Source: Elgaria multicarinata webbii | Lineage: Eukaryota > Chordata > Lepidosauria > Squamata > Anguidae | NCBI RefSeq assembly: GCF_023053635.1 | Contig: NC_086180.1 | Span: 782,001 to 846,000, forward strand | DNA: 64,000 nucleotides | Direction of reading: 5' to 3' | In this document: piece by piece, positions 19,831-32,081 of the stretch | Layout: every line of letters starts with the position of its first letter | Numbering within the stretch: position 1 is the stretch's first letter | Position numbers and translations under genes: made by a program | Notes under the pieces: model-generated | Databases searched by the model: none | Seen by the model: only the letters and a program-made list of their open reading frames with translations | What the model was told of the DNA's origin: nothing

Positions 19831-20154
19831 TAAAGGGGGGTGGGTCTGCTTTTGCATATATACTAAGCCTACATTACACAATGCATGTTCTGCTACAACT
19901 CCAAGCCTTCCTCATCCACACCAGGCCATGGCTGCTTCATCTCTTCTGCCTCCATGTGTGGCCCCAGGCTGCGAGCACCACCAGTTGTACCCATGGGCGC
20001 AGCTTGAATCAAATTGCTCTGCTCAGCCTCATGGCGTTCAGGTTTGCACTCTCAAACCGTTCTTATTAGCCATGATAGATAACTGAAACCTCCTCGTTCA
20101 CAGGCGGATTTCTCTGATTACTAGTTCCTTGTGGGTAGCAGCAAACAGCACAAG

Positions 20155-20270
20155 AGGCCCCTTGCCTTCACCCCCAGCTACAGGCTTCCCATTGGGGCAT
20201 CTGGTCGGCCACCGTTGGAAGTGTGATACTACACTAGATGAGCCAGAAGGTCTAGTCTGATACTCTTTAT
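20155..20270 (+). repeat. L3-like LINE 3' fragment
   Basis: GGCATCTGGTCGGCCACCG, ACTAGATGAGCC and TCTAGTCTGATACT form a decayed copy of the L3-like end. Confidence 0.6.
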
Positions 20271-20461
20271 CCAAAATATATAGCTGATGGAAGGTAATCG
20301 TTACAAAATCAGTCTACACCGTGAGGCTGAAGGCTGCAGCATACAACAGGGGTGCACAACTGGCACCCCCTCAGTGGTGCCCCCTGTTGCACTCGTGCTT
20401 TGACACCCCCACCACCTCCGGCACATGAGCAATGTGAATCGCAGGGGAGGTGATGGAACTT

Positions 20462-20676
20462 TTCTGGTTGGACATCAGGAAAAACTTCCTGACTGTTAGA
20501 GCAGTGCGACAATGGAATCAGTGACCTAGGGAGGTGGTGGGCTCTCCCACACTAGAGGCATTCAAGAGGCAGCTGGACAACCACCTGTCAGGGATGCTTT
20601 AGGGTGGATTCCTGCCTTGAGCAGGGGGTTGGACTCGATGGCCTTGTAGGCCCCTTCCAACTCTGCTATTCTATGA
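20462..20676 (+). repeat. CR1 LINE 3' end
   Basis: GGACATCAGGAAAAACTTCC, GGCAGCTGGACAACCACCTG, GGTTGGACTCGATGGCCTTG and CTATTCTATGA. It encodes the last 50 or so CR1 ORF2 residues. Confidence 0.92.
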
Positions 20677-21984
20677 ACTTCGTCTGCTAGACAGCCTCAT
20701 GCAGACCGCCCTTTCCCTTGATGCTGCTGCTTGCGGTGACGAAAGAGGATCACTAGTGTTTGCATCTCCAGCCCCTGAACTACCATCACCTGCAGCCCCT
20801 AGGGCCAAAAAGAGGGTGATTAAACTAGAGGGAAAATATTACTTCCTTTCGTTTTTTTTTTTTTTTTTTAGGTGGTCCTTCACAGCAGACCTAGCTTTGT
20901 AAACATCTTTCCGACAAATGTAATTGAATGAATAGGGGGGGGAAACAAGTTTAATTCTTAAATATGAGCCTTATCTCAAAGAACAGGAGAGCTATTCTAG
21001 CTAATGGAAAACCAGAATGAAGAGCAGGTTAAGTAAAAGATGAGAAGGGCCACAGTTTTAACACTATGAAAAACAGAAGTGTGATCGTATAGTTATAGAG
21101 CAGCTTTTGACCTGGGCGCAGATGCATACAGTGAAACGCCCCTCCCTGCCCCTGCCCCAGGCAGCAAAAAGTAGAGCAGTGACTGATGGTCACGGGAAAG
21201 GGCTTGGCTGTGAAATAATGGAGCCGTGGGTGGCTTATTTGGATGGGCACGATCCTGAACCGGAATAAACTAACCTCCTCTTGTTACCAGACAGCGGCAT
21301 CCTCAGCTCCTCTGTGCGTTGCTATGGTTACCCTTTCAACGCAGTGTTTCAGATATATTGATTTGCAGTTTCAGTTGCTCCAGTTTTAGCAGAAGAAAGA
21401 AAAGCAGCGGATTGGTGTCATGAGGCATCTGTGTAAAATAGCCCCTTTGCGCTCTTTCAGTAGCTTCAGACTTGCGTCCTTGGCAGGGCTACTTCAGCGG
21501 CTGCTGCTGAAATGGTGCAGTTTGGCAGTGCGCAGATGTGCGCAGTGTGGCTCGCGCAGGGTCCTAGTGCCGAACGGATCACAGCTCTTGGGTGAAGAGC
21601 CTGGCCTGAACGCAGGGAACCACGGAGCAGCAGAAGGGCTGCTTCTCGTGCCTCATGAACGGTCCACCTGTTTGGCTTGATAGATGAGCTGGTAGAAGCG
21701 CGGGCGTTGGTGTTTCGATTGACAGGATTGGTCCCCTCACCCAGCAACGGTTTCCCCAGCTGAACTGCACCTCACATGTTCACTGCCTGGCAGGAGTTGA
21801 GGAAACACTACTCCTGGGTGGGTGAAGCCTTTAGTGGGTGAGGCCGTGTTGCACCTGCCCCTCCTGGCCTGTGCTTTGACAGCCCCCCTGTAGTCTTGAG
21901 TAGAAGCTCCCTGTTCTTAGCTAGCCTCGTTCTTTATGCATGTCAGAATCACAGCTGCTTATTTGAGCAATACTAATTGCCTTG
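20677..21984. other. Intergenic, nothing recognised
   Basis: Contains a T17-18 run near 20852. Open frames here are short, with no similarity I recognise and no supporting splice sites. Confidence 0.45.
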
Positions 21985-22026
21985 GTATAAGAAGGCGGGA
22001 TATAATTCTTAATAAATAAATAAATA
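21985..22026 (+). repeat. LINE 3' tail (AAAT type)
   Basis: AAGAAGGCGGGATATAATTC followed by (AATA)n. Confidence 0.7.
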
Positions 22027-22230
22027 CCTGTTAGCACCAGCACAGCTCTAAGAGGAGGGGTTTGGTTTTGATCTGAATTGTGTGACTAACAAGGAGTTGG
22101 TAACTCCCAGTCAAAATTTCACTTGATCTTACGTTACATGTGATTACAGCCTTGTACTCTCTGTTAATGAATCTAGAATAACCCCCTCCCCCCCCCCCGG
22201 GTCTGTAGTCAGGTTCATTAAAATGCCTAA

Positions 22231-22304
22231 GAATCACAGAATCATAGAATAGTAGAGTGGGAAGGGGCCCATAAGGCCATCGAGTCCAACCCCCTGCTCA
22301 ATGC
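22231..22304 (-). repeat. CR1 LINE tail fragment
   Basis: AATCACAGAATCATAGAATA followed by AAGGCCATCGAGTCCAACCC; only the 3' UTR is retained. The following 22305-23087 shows nothing recognisable. Confidence 0.88.
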
Positions 22305-23087
22305 TGTCAAAGGTGCTCAGGCTGGCGCCCTCATTGAAACCCTGATTGTGAATATTGCAAAGTGTTTAGAAGATGTTAAAAGAGCAAAGGTGGCCTCACA
22401 GTTTACTTCTTCTACTTTGGTTCATGCAACCTCTCTCCTCACATCCTCCCTTAAGGTTAGGTTGACACCTCACTCTTCCTCCCTGGTTATAACAAAGCTG
22501 AAGAATGCATCTCTGCATATTCTGGAGGGTCAGTTCCTGCATCCCAAGAGCAGAACACAGCTCCTGGGACACAGTGACTGAGTTCAGAGGACTTGCTAAT
22601 CAGCTGGGGTGGGGTGAGGTAATTGGAACAGAATGGGAAACAACCGTTGGTTAGCGTGTCGTCTGAACTCAGCCAGTGTTGCTGCCTTCCCCTGCTAGTT
22701 CTCTGGTGCTGTTGCAGAACAGGTCCAGCAACAACAAAGGGGTTCATTTTGCCACCAAAAGGATCCTTCCCCTGAAGCTTTCGGCAGCAAAGGGGGGCTC
22801 TGCTTACCTTTGGCACTGAAAGGGTTGTGGACTGGGCAACGTCTCGCCTCTCCCAAATTCCAGCAGCCCAAGGAACAATCCTACTTGTCCCTGTGACATT
22901 TTCATCTGCTCCTCTTCGTTGTTCGTATGGCGCCATGAGTGAGTTCCTGTGTCAGCAAGTGCTGATTAATTTTAAGTTTCAAATACATTCTAAATCTGCA
23001 GTCTATGGAAAAGGCAGTGCAGGTGGTGCTAGAGACAGTTATGAAACTATTGTATTATTATACGAAATAAGACAAGGAAGAAAACTT

Positions 23088-23174
23088 GAAATTTATTTAT
23101 TTGGAACACTTCTATCCCGCTTTTCTTCCTAGGAGTTCAGGGTGACTAACATCAACAACAAATTAACAGTTAAA

Positions 23175-23212
<38 letters not shown>

Positions 23213-23900
23213 GTGACAGCAGAGAATAAAAATGTAGCAGCAGTCAAAATATTTAAAATATTAAAAAACAGAAAGATTAAAAAAAATACGAACCAAACGT
23301 TTTTCTTAAAAGGAAGGTCTTGACTGATTTCTGGAAAGAGATTAATGAAGATGCAGGATGGCCACCTTTGAGAGGGAGTTCCAAAGCCTGGGCCCATTTG
23401 AAAGGCTCACTCCCTCGTCCCAATTAAGTAAATTCCTGGGATTATAGTGACACACCAGAGTATCTCCAAAGATCTCAGTAAGTGGGCAAGATACACCAGT
23501 TGCTGGGGAACATGGGCAGGAGGGTGCTGTTGCACCTGTGTCCTACTAGTTGATAGCTGGTTGGCCACTGTGGGAACAGAGTAATGGATTAGATGGACTC
23601 TTGGTGTGATCCAACATGGCTCATCTTACATTTTTGTATTCATGTCTGGGAGAAGGTGATCCTTCAGATATCCCTGTTCTAAACCATTCAGGCCTTATAA
23701 AGGTTACTGCCAGCGCTTTTAACTGTACTCAGAAACATGTTTGAAGCCAGTGCAGTTGTTTCAACAGTGGAGTCAGATGCTTTCTGCACGTGGCCCTATT
23801 AACAGGGCTGCCACGTCCTGAACCATCTGTAGTTTCTGAATGTCCTTCAAAGACATTGCAATACACCCAGACATGATGTAACTGAGACCTATGACTCCAT
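23088..23900 (-). repeat. L2-like LINE relic, split by an L3-like fragment
   Basis: The inverted tail (TTTATTTATTTGGAACACTT, CTATCCCGCTTTTCTTCC) continues through a (CA)16 run at 23176-23208 to coding-derived text near 23370 (GAGGGAGTTCCAAAGC), and resumes after 23635 (GATCCTTCAGATATCC, AAGCCAGTGCAGTTG). Strongly decayed. Confidence 0.6.
23487..23635 (+). repeat. L3-like LINE 3' fragment
   Basis: ACCAGTTGCTGGGGAACATG, GGTTGGCCACTGTGGGAACA and GTGTGATCCAACATGGC. It sits inside the older L2-like relic. Confidence 0.8.
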
Positions 23901-24245
23901 GGGCAGGTCTGGTTCAGAAACAAAGCATGCCTTAAAATGGCTACAAATGGAAACTTCCTTTTACTGAGCCCAGTAAAAGTTTGTAGTGGAGAGATTCTAT
24001 TGACCTCTCAAGCAAAATGTTGATCTTAAAATGTGCCCTGCACAACAAATAATATGCTGAAAAGGGAAGCAATATAGTGACAACGTCTTTTTAAAAATTC
24101 AGCCCTGGATTGATTGGGTAATTGTCAAGATGACTAAGAGAACGTGAATAACTAAAGGCACAATCCGATGGGATGTGCCTTGATTACTCGTAAGCCTCTG
24201 AACTCAGAGGTTTACGAGTATCGAGTGCAGAACGAAAGGAGCCTC

Positions 24246-24310
24246 ATAGAATAGAATAGCAAAGTTGGAAGGGGCCTCAGGCCATCGAGTCCAACCTCCT
24301 GCTCAATGCA
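24246..24310 (-). repeat. CR1 LINE tail fragment
   Basis: CATAGAATAGAATAGC, then AGGCCATCGAGTCCAACCTC and CTGCTCAATGCA. Confidence 0.85.
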
Positions 24311-24485
24311 CAGCGTTTTAGCTGCACAGCGTTTTAGCTAGACGGGCAGTTTCGCTTATCTAGTGGAGGCTTCGGGAGGGGAGCGGAGAAGTTTGGGGAT
24401 GCCCTATAGCCCCACATCCTCAGTCTCCTCCCCAGGAATGCTTCCCTTTCGCCCCCCTATATTTGTGAGCTCGTAGCGGCCGCCA

Positions 24486-25060
24486 TTATTTTTTTTTTAT
24501 TATTATTATTTATTTATATAGCACCATCAATGTACATGGTGCTGTACAGAGTAAAATAGTAAATAGCGAGACCCTGCCGCATAGGCTTACATTCTAATAA
24601 AATCATAATAAAACAAGGAGGGGAAGAGAATGCAAACAGGCACAGGGTAGGGTAAACAGGCACTGGGTAGGGTAAAACTAACAGTATAAAGTCAGAACAA
24701 AATCAAGTTTTAAAAGCTTTAGGAAAAAGAAAAGTTTTTAGCTAAGCTTTAAAAGCTGCGGTTGAACTTGTAGTTCTCAAATGTTCTGGAAGAGCGTTCC
24801 AGGCATAAGGGGCAGCAGAAGAAAATGGACGAAGCCGAGCCTGCCTCCGGCGCCACGAAACCATGATCCTCAAAGCTAGCAAATCATGGGAGCCAGGAAA
24901 CCGAAATATCCCATGCTCCCCAGACACTAAGGGGCCCAGCATTGCTCTCCCTATAAAATATATGATTGCCTGTAGTTGTTGCTTATTCAGTGAAGAAGTC
25001 TTGATTTAATCTGAAATGCTTAGTACTGAAGGTCTCGTGCAAGGGGGCGAGCACTGCTGA
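24486..25060 (-). repeat. L2-like LINE 3' part with ORF2 C-terminus
   Basis: Inverted (ATT)n tail, AGCACCATCAATGTACATGG, CATAGGCTTACATTCTAAT. The minus-strand frame near 24742-24942 encodes [20 protein letters not shown], the L2-clade ORF2 C-terminal motif also seen at 41106-41630. The upstream boundary is approximate. Confidence 0.85.
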
Positions 25061-26567
25061 GCCACTTGGCAACGGCAAGGACAACATTCAGCGTACTTGG
25101 TCTAAGAATTCGAAATCCTGCCATCCGCACACACACACACCCTCCATACGCAGCCAATGTAATCCTATTTGATTTTAAAAAGAAAGCGTCTCAAAGGTAA
25201 AAGAATAAAATGGAATCTAAACATGCAGTTACTCATGATGGTAAACTGTCCATTTTGGCCATGCTTTGAAAAGGCTGGATTTCAGAAATTAACGGACATG
25301 CCTGAGAACCTTTGACTGCTCGGGATATTAGGACAACAGAACCATAAAGCAAATATTTTTAAAAAGTTGTAATGCTTTTTTCTGTATGGGCGTGCCAAAC
25401 ATGGAGGGTTCCCCCCCCCCCCATATTTACATCCCTCCTCATTTGTAAATAATGGAAGTGAGTCCTCAGGTTCTGATGTCTTTATTTGGTTTTAGATGTG
25501 GAGAATTCAGTAACGCAGAAGAATGCCTCTTGCGATGAAGGATGGTTAAATATGTGTCGGTGTGTAAAATGGGTGCCTGCCTGCTCCCTTCCATGCCCAG
25601 ATCCCCCCACAACATTGCTGACGTACGAGTGTTGCCCCCAGCCCGCGAGGAGCCTCACATGCTTTGGGGAATTGCCTTTTTGGTACCGCCCTGATTGTTA
25701 GAGAAGCATTCTATTATCTTATATTATTAACAACACAAGTCTTTTGATAGTCTGTAATTCTTCCCTGTTGAAGAAAAGTTCTACTGGTGCTTAGTCTTGA
25801 GCCTGCAATTCTGTGGGGCGGGATTTGATGCCATTCCTGGCACGTGAGCCTTTCTTTGTGACCAGGACTCCCAGTTTAAAAGCAACGCTGAGCCCTACTC
25901 CACTGGTGCTCCAGCAGGGCACTCCCTTGGTCACCCTCTACTCAGCCTGGGCACTTCCGGGGCAGCCTCTCCGACCCTTTGAGGCAGCTGTGCTCATCAG
26001 CAATGGCTTCATTTCCCATTGGCAAGAGGGCTAAGCCACAGGTTGGACTGGGATTTCACCCTCTGCTCCTTGCCGGTTAACATTCTAGTCCATGAGGAAG
26101 AAATGCAGAGACTTGGTATTTGGGATGCTATTTGAAAATGCTGCTGGGTAATTCGGTCCTGCTTGCATCTGAGTAGACATGCAGAGGCTTGTCCCACTTT
26201 CCTCTGAATAGGCTTAATTTGGGGAGAATCGTGTTTTGGCCACACCTGCTCTGCCTTTATCCACGTCCATAGATGGCCTAGATTTGAATTGTCCCTTGGA
26301 CTGAAAAAAGCTCTCTTCCTTCTGGACTAAGTGAACAAATAGTGACCGCTTCCCCCACATTGGCCTTCATGGCTGAGCCATCCCGTCAGAGCGACGGCTG
26401 CTAAGGGATGAACCATCTTCCAAAATGTTTCTGTTAGAATTCTGGATGTGTTTCATTTTGAAGGTGGAGTGGAATTACTCTGTGTATATTATCCTATGAA
26501 GCTTGGATATATGATGGCAGCCAGCCAGGTTTGTTATACACAACATTCTGAATCTGAATCTCAATGC
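25061..26567. other. Intergenic, nothing recognised
   Basis: Contains a short CACACA run near 25128 and a poly-C run near 25412. No exon or repeat family is recognised. Confidence 0.4.
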
Positions 26568-26635
26568 ATTCTGACTAGATGGCCTTGTAGGTCCCTTCCA
26601 ACTCTGCTATTCTATGATTCTATGAATCTATGAAT
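26568..26635 (+). repeat. CR1 LINE tail fragment
   Basis: CTAGATGGCCTTGTAGGTCC, CTATTCTATGATTCTATGAA: the last ~65 bp of CR1 with its tandem tail. Confidence 0.85.
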
Positions 26636-26702
26636 CAAGGCATGCCAGATTCAGTGCTACTCATGGAATGTTCAGATTTTTGGAGTTGGGGTAGTGGGTA
26701 AA

Positions 26703-27075
26703 TTAGTTTATTTATTTATTTGATTTATAACTCACCTTTCCACCAAGAAAATGCCACTCAAGCCGGCTCACCATCATAAAGCATTTTTAAAAAACATAGT
26801 TAAAAACAATAAAAAATACATTTAAAAAACACTCCAAAATCACACACGTTTTAAAATAAAAGATTAAAATAAAACCACACCCAACAGACCAAAGGCCTAC
26901 TTGAAAAGAAACTTCTTTGCTTGCCAGTGGAAGGACAGCAGAGAGGGTGCTGTTTTTGTGGTTTTAATTTTAAATTTTTGTATATTGTTTTTAACTGTTT
27001 TTATCCTATGTAAACTGCCCAGAGAGCCTCGACTGTGGGGCGGTATACAAATGTAATAAATACTAACATAATAAT
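26703..27075. repeat. Two facing LINE 3' tails (AAAT type)
   Basis: 26703-26900 is inverted (TTTATTTATTTATTTGATTT, CTCACCTTTCCACC). 26955-27075 is direct (AACTGCCCAGAGAGCC, GGGGCGGTATACAAATGTAA). The stretch up to 27374 looks like further LINE-derived text (AGTTCCATAGC/AGAAAGCCC type on either strand). Confidence 0.6.
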
Positions 27076-27374
27076 AACCTATCCTCCTTTGGCGGGGAAC
27101 TCCATAGCTTGGGAGCAGCCACCGAGAAAGCCCTTTCTCACATCCACACCCAATGTGTTCCTGAGAGCAGGGCCTCCCCCAAAGATCTTAAAATCAAGAC
27201 AGGCTGTTATGGAAGAAGGCAGCCGTTCAGGTAGCCCTTCTTTCAGCTCCAACTTTCTGCTGGTAGGATCCCCTAAGCATTCCCTAACTTCCACAGTGCC
27301 TTTAAAACAAACAAACCAGACAGCAGATTCAGCAAATTCCCCAGACAGCTAAACAATTCTTATCTGGTTTACAG

Positions 27375-27465
27375 TGCAATCCTATCTATGTCTCCTCAGA
27401 AGTAACTCCCATTGATTTCAGTGGGGCTTACATCCAGGTTAGTAATGAGAGAATTGTAGCCTTTC
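27375..27465 (+). repeat. Dispersed short repeat, squamate-type
   Basis: AGTGCAATCCTATCTATGTC, TCAGAAGTAACTCCCATTG and GTGGGGCTTACATCCAGGTT. This form recurs widely in squamate genomes in my recollection. The class (SINE or MITE) is not decided. Confidence 0.6.
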
Positions 27466-27537
27466 ATCTCTTGGGTCTTGTAATGCCTTCAGTGGGCATC
27501 GTAAAAATACAATCTTCCAATTCTTTCTAAGATAATA

Positions 27538-27755
27538 TTTATTTATTTATTTATTGCATTTGTATACTGCCCAATAGCTGGAGCTCTCTGGGCAGTTCAC
27601 AAAAATTAAAACCATTCGAAGTATAAAACAACAGTATAAAACCATAATATAAAATACAATATAAAAGCTCAACCAGATAAAAACAGCAGCAATGCAAAAT
27701 TACAAATTTAAAACACCAAGTTTAAATTTATTTATAGACTGTTAAAATGCTGGGA
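27538..27755 (-). repeat. LINE 3' tail (AAAT type)
   Basis: (TTTA)n, GCATTTGTATACTGCCCAAT, AGCTCTCTGGGCAGTTCACA, then A-rich text. Confidence 0.75.
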
Positions 27756-27756
27756 G

Positions 27757-28487
27757 AATAGAATCATAGAATAGCAGAGTTGGAAGGGGCCTACAAGGCC
27801 ATCGAGTCCAACCCCCTGCTCAATGCAGGAATCCACCCTAAAGCATCCCTGACAGATGCTTGTCCAGCTGTCTCTTGAAGGCCTCTAGTGTGGGAGAGCC
27901 CACAACCTCCCTAGGTAACTGATTCCATTGTCATACTGCTCTAATAGTCAGGAAATTTTTCCGGATGTCTAGCCAGAATCTGGCTTCCTTTAACTTGAGC
28001 CCGTTATTCCGTGTCCTGCACTCTGGGAGGATCAAGAAGAGATCCTGGCCCTCCTCTGTGTGACAACCTTTTAAGTATTTGAAGAGTGCTCTCATCTCTC
28101 CCCTCAATCTTCTCTTCTAATTTTATTTATTTATTTTTTATTTATTACATTTCTGTACCGCCCAATAGCCGAAGCTTTCTGGACGTTTCACTTCTCTTCT
28201 CCAGGCTAAACATGCCCAGTTCTTTCAGTCTCTCTTCATAGGGCTTTGTTTCCAGACCCCTGATCATCCTGGTTGCCCTCCCCTGAATACGTTTCAGCTT
28301 GTCTGCATCCTTCTTGAATTGTGGAGCCCAGAACTGGACGCAATACTCTAGATGAGGCCTAACCAGGGCCAAATAGAGAGGAACCAGTACCTCATGTGAT
28401 TTAGAAGCTATACTTCTATTAATGCAGCCCAAAATAGCATTTGCCTTTCTTGCAGCCATATCACACTGTTGGCTCATATTCAGCTTG
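27757..28487 (-). repeat. CR1 LINE 3' end, split by a 72-bp LINE tail
   Basis: The inverted CR1 tail leads to ORF2 C-terminus ([38 protein letters not shown]). It is interrupted at 28119-28190. It stops at 28487, where an L2-like segment begins. Confidence 0.92.
28119..28190 (-). mobile_element. 72-bp LINE 3' tail insertion with 10-bp target duplication
   Basis: AATTTTATTTATTTATT followed by CTGTACCGCCCAATAGCC, flanked by CTTCTCTTCT at 28109-28118 and again at 28191-28200. A severely 5'-truncated LINE insertion within CR1. Confidence 0.88.
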
Positions 28488-28795
28488 CGATAAAAAGGTC
28501 TTCACCTGCCGTCTAAAGGCATATAATTTAGGTGCCAAGCGAACCTCCTTAGGGAGTTCATTCCATAGTCGGGGTGCCACAGCAGAGAAGGCTCTCCTCC
28601 TGGTAGCCACCTGCCTCACTTCCTTTGGCAGGGGCTCATGGAGGACCCCTAAGGATGACCTTAGGGTCCGGGCAGGTACATATAGGAGGAGGCGTTCCTT
28701 CAGATAGCCTGGCCCCAAGCCGTTTAGGGCTTTAAATTTTAATACCAGCACTTTGAATCAGGCACGGACCTGGACTGGCAGCCAATGAAGCTGGA
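28488..28795 (-). repeat. L2-like LINE ORF2 C-terminus
   Basis: The minus-strand frame encodes FKALNGLGPGYLKERLLLYV, RRRAFSAVAPRLWNELPKEV and [13 protein letters not shown], the diagnostic C-terminus of L2-clade ORF2. It is a different subfamily from 41106-41630. Confidence 0.85.
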
Positions 28796-29261
28796 AAAGG
28801 ACTGGCGTGATGTGATTGTGTGATTGGTGTGATTGTGTTACATATTCTGATATTTTCTTCTCTGCAGCTTTCAGAATATTAATTTACATTACAAAATATG
28901 GTCAAATAGATTAAAGGGTGAAGTTTGAAAGAGATTTTGGCAGAGGCTGGGGTAGGAGATGGCGGTGTGGAATGTAGTGGCAGAGAAAGTATGGATTGGG
29001 AGCTGTGAAGAGGAGCAAGGGCCTTTCTTTGGGTGTCTTGGAAGCCCCTTCCCTTCTCTCCCTCTGCCTAAAGAAAGACCTGCCAAAGAGTCGAATCTTT
29101 AGGGGAAATAAGGGCTTGTTCATTAACCGTAGCATTAGGACTCCCAAGAAACTAAATTCTGTATCTGTATGCCGTTTTGCACAGTGTTTCTTCAGGTAAG
29201 TGGGTCATGCAGATCTGCTGCAGCCGTTTGGGAGTCTGGATCACGTCTAGCAAAGTGCAGA
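28796..29261. other. Intergenic, nothing recognised
   Basis: No exon or repeat identified. Confidence 0.4.
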
Positions 29262-29322
29262 ACTCCAGCAGAGAGCTCCGGCTATGGGGCGGTACAGAAA
29301 TGCAATAAATAAATAAATAAAC
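29262..29322 (+). repeat. LINE 3' tail (AAAT type)
   Basis: AGAGAGCTCCGGCTATGGGG, CGGTACAGAAATGCAATAAA, (TAAA)n. From 29323 to 30227 nothing is recognised. Confidence 0.85.
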
Positions 29323-30227
29323 TCCAGCGTTCTCTGATCTCATTTTGAATGTACAAGCTGGACCGGTCAGCAGGTGTGAAGCGTTGGCTTCTGTAAATCT
29401 GGAGAGCTGGGAAAGTCATGTGTGCAGGAGAGGGCGAGAGCAAACTCCAGGAATAAGATTTACAGCTCTTGTATTGGTGTAGTGTTTGCAGTTATAAGAT
29501 GTGTGGATCATTAGGGCCTTGAAAGAACATTTTCCTTTCCTCTCTGAGCACGTATGATTGATGTCAGTTACTGTACACAGCGTGGTTGCCGGCTAGAAAA
29601 ACTTCAGGTGCCCGTTAAGTACCGAAAGTGAAATTAATTGCATAGAACATTGATTTTATCAGATTAGATGTTATAAAGCATCATCTTGTGTCACAGAAGA
29701 TGTTGGCAATGCTTTTTCTGGTCATGTCTGCTGAGCTCTTCCAAGGAATTGACTTGTGAGCAGATTTTCTTCCTTTCCAGGTATCGTTTTTTTCTCTTGT
29801 ATTGACGTTGTGTGGATTTGAGTTTTCAGTATCATTCTTGGATTTATCAGTACTTTGAATTTTATTGGTGTGAATAAGGTTATATTCATCAGTCAGGTTA
29901 ATTCGTTTTAAAAACTTCTGATTGGCTAAAAAGGTGCTCCTGACCCATTGGGCCTGGGGCCATCTACATGCTCTGTCAATGAGCTATGGCGCACCTCAAC
30001 CGGTTCCCAGAATGTCATAGTAGTATGGCGGTCGTGGTTGGCATTCTTTTGGGTGGTCGTTCTTCACTTGAAATTCTCAGATAGTTAAACATCTTCTGGA
30101 TTGAAGGGTTTAGTGCCATCGCTGTGCACTGCAAGATGAGCAAGTGAAAAGGTTACTTCTGGAGGTCTTAATTTATGTTAATGTATGTTAAAGAGACAAA
30201 TTGATGGAGGGAGGATTGTGGACTTCT

Positions 30228-30565
30228 CATAATTAGAACGTAAGAAGAGCTGTACTGGATCAGGCCAAGCTCCATCTAGTCTAGCATTCTGTTCACACAG
30301 TGGCCAACCAGTTCCTCACAGGAAGCCCACAAGTAGGACATGAGTGCAAGGACACCCTCTTACCCATGTTCCCAGCAACTGATGTTCTGCTACTGGAGGT
30401 AGCACATAGCCATCCGGACTAGTAGCCATGGATGGCCTTCTCCTCCAGGGATTTGTCCAACCCCCTTTTAAAGCCATCCAAATTGGTGGCTGTCACCACA
30501 TCTTTTGCTAGCAAATTCCATCGTTTAACAATGTGCCGTGTGAAGAAGTCCATCATCTCACATCA
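30228..30565 (-). repeat. L3-like LINE 3' end
   Basis: GTAAGAAGAGCTGTACTGGA, TCTGTTCACACAGTGGCCAA, GTCACCACATCTTTTGC and the AAGAAGTCC end of the coding part. Confidence 0.85.
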
Positions 30566-32048
30566 GTCAGCTCCAGGGGATGACCCTAGCTTCTGGCTTT
30601 ATGATCATTGAGGGTAGGGGAGAATCAGATGGCAGCGGAGGAACAGATCAGTTGAGCCAGAGGGAATTTGTAGAAGTGGATTTTGATTAGGGAGGCAGGC
30701 TATTAAGTTGGGAGGAGGGGATACTATTCCAAGCATCAGGAGCGCCATGGCAGGGGGCCGGGAGGCGGAACTGGAGGAGGTGGCAAAGATGGCTGAGACT
30801 AACGGTAGCCTAAGTATAGAACAGTGATTTTTAGAATGCTTCCTTTGGACCATCTCCTAATGTTCTCAGTTCATCAGCAAGAATTAGTGCAAGTTTTGTC
30901 TCCTCAGAGGAGTCTCAGTAAGGCAGAAATTAGAGGAATCTGGAGGAATCTGTTTGCAGTTTGGGGCTTGCCTAGATGGCCTCTGAGATGCTTTGTCTGT
31001 CCTGGCAATGGCTCCAGTTTCAGGGGATGCTGGTGGTGCTCACGGTATCGGCAGGGATGGTCTGCTTGCTTCCCCTCTCCTTAAGAGCATGCTAGGAATC
31101 CAGTTTTGCTGGAATCTTTTTAGTCACTGCCTCCCCACACCGGTTTCCCAGGTAGAGCTGGGTGTTGTGGTATGACAGGAGGGAGGCAGATGAGCCATAG
31201 CCAGGACAAGTATTGATTTTTAAGCTGTTTGTGGTTAACTCTTACGTCTCCTGTCCCTCAGCTTCTGCCCTATGCGGTCATGGCAGGCAGCTGAACTTTG
31301 TAAGGGTCTTTGCCAGCTTGCCTGAGATCTGATGGGGGAGCCTTGGCTGGCTACTCTGGCTCTGGCATCCCTTGAGTAGGTAGCAAGTCCCCTGTGCAAT
31401 AGGAATGCCTTCAGTTTTGTTCCTCTCTTTCAACCCATTGGGAGTAGCGGAATTCTGTGGAGGCAACAGAAAAGAAGCCCAGGAGAGGTGGCCTGAAAGA
31501 GAGCGCCAGTGGTGGGGGCAGGCTGTGGGTGGGCGATCACAGTGGGGCAGAACTCAGAACGGCAGGCCTGAGCAAGGCTTTTTGCGGTGCTGGGCTTGTT
31601 CTACAGGCAGGAAAGAGCGAAGCAAAGCTCTGGCTGCCAGCTGAACCAGAGCTGGTTCCTGCTCCGTGTTGGCAGTTCTGGTGCTCCTGAAGCTGGCCAG
31701 GAGTGCTGTGTGACCTTTATGGTGCTGTCCTGCCTCACCAAGCGCCTTCTTGCCTTTCTTTTCTAAGCAGAGCAGTCTAGCATTAGGACCCAGTGGGCTG
31801 ACAGAATCTGTGACAAGAGTCTGGAGCAGCACTAGCGCAGAGTGAGTCTCCATCAGCTGGGCAGGATTTTTGTGTGTTGGAGGCTCAGAGGCGTCTCGCT
31901 CAGGAGAAGGGCTCTTCCTCCTCTCCCGGCGTAGGGATCATTGCCTCCTCCGCAACAGAGGAGCAGCTTCCTCCCTGGTCAGTGCCTGGCCATGAGCTAA
32001 GGCCAGCCCTTTTCAGAAACAATTAAAATTGGGAGGAAAAACATCAGC
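30566..32048. promoter_or_regulatory. 5' flank of DCTN1 and untranslated leader
   Basis: No repeats or coding exons are recognised. The last ~200 bp, moderately GC-rich with CTCCTCTCCCGGCGTAGGG, probably hold the 5' UTR. No TATA box or clear start site is visible. Confidence 0.35.
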
Positions 32049-32081
32049 ATGGCCCAGACCAAGCGGCACACATTCAGCCGG
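32049..32081 (+). CDS. DCTN1: DCTN1 coding exon 1
   Basis: ATG in strong context (AGC ATG G) encodes [11 protein letters not shown], followed directly by donor GTAAGT. It ends in phase 0, compatible with exon 2. Confidence 0.93.
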
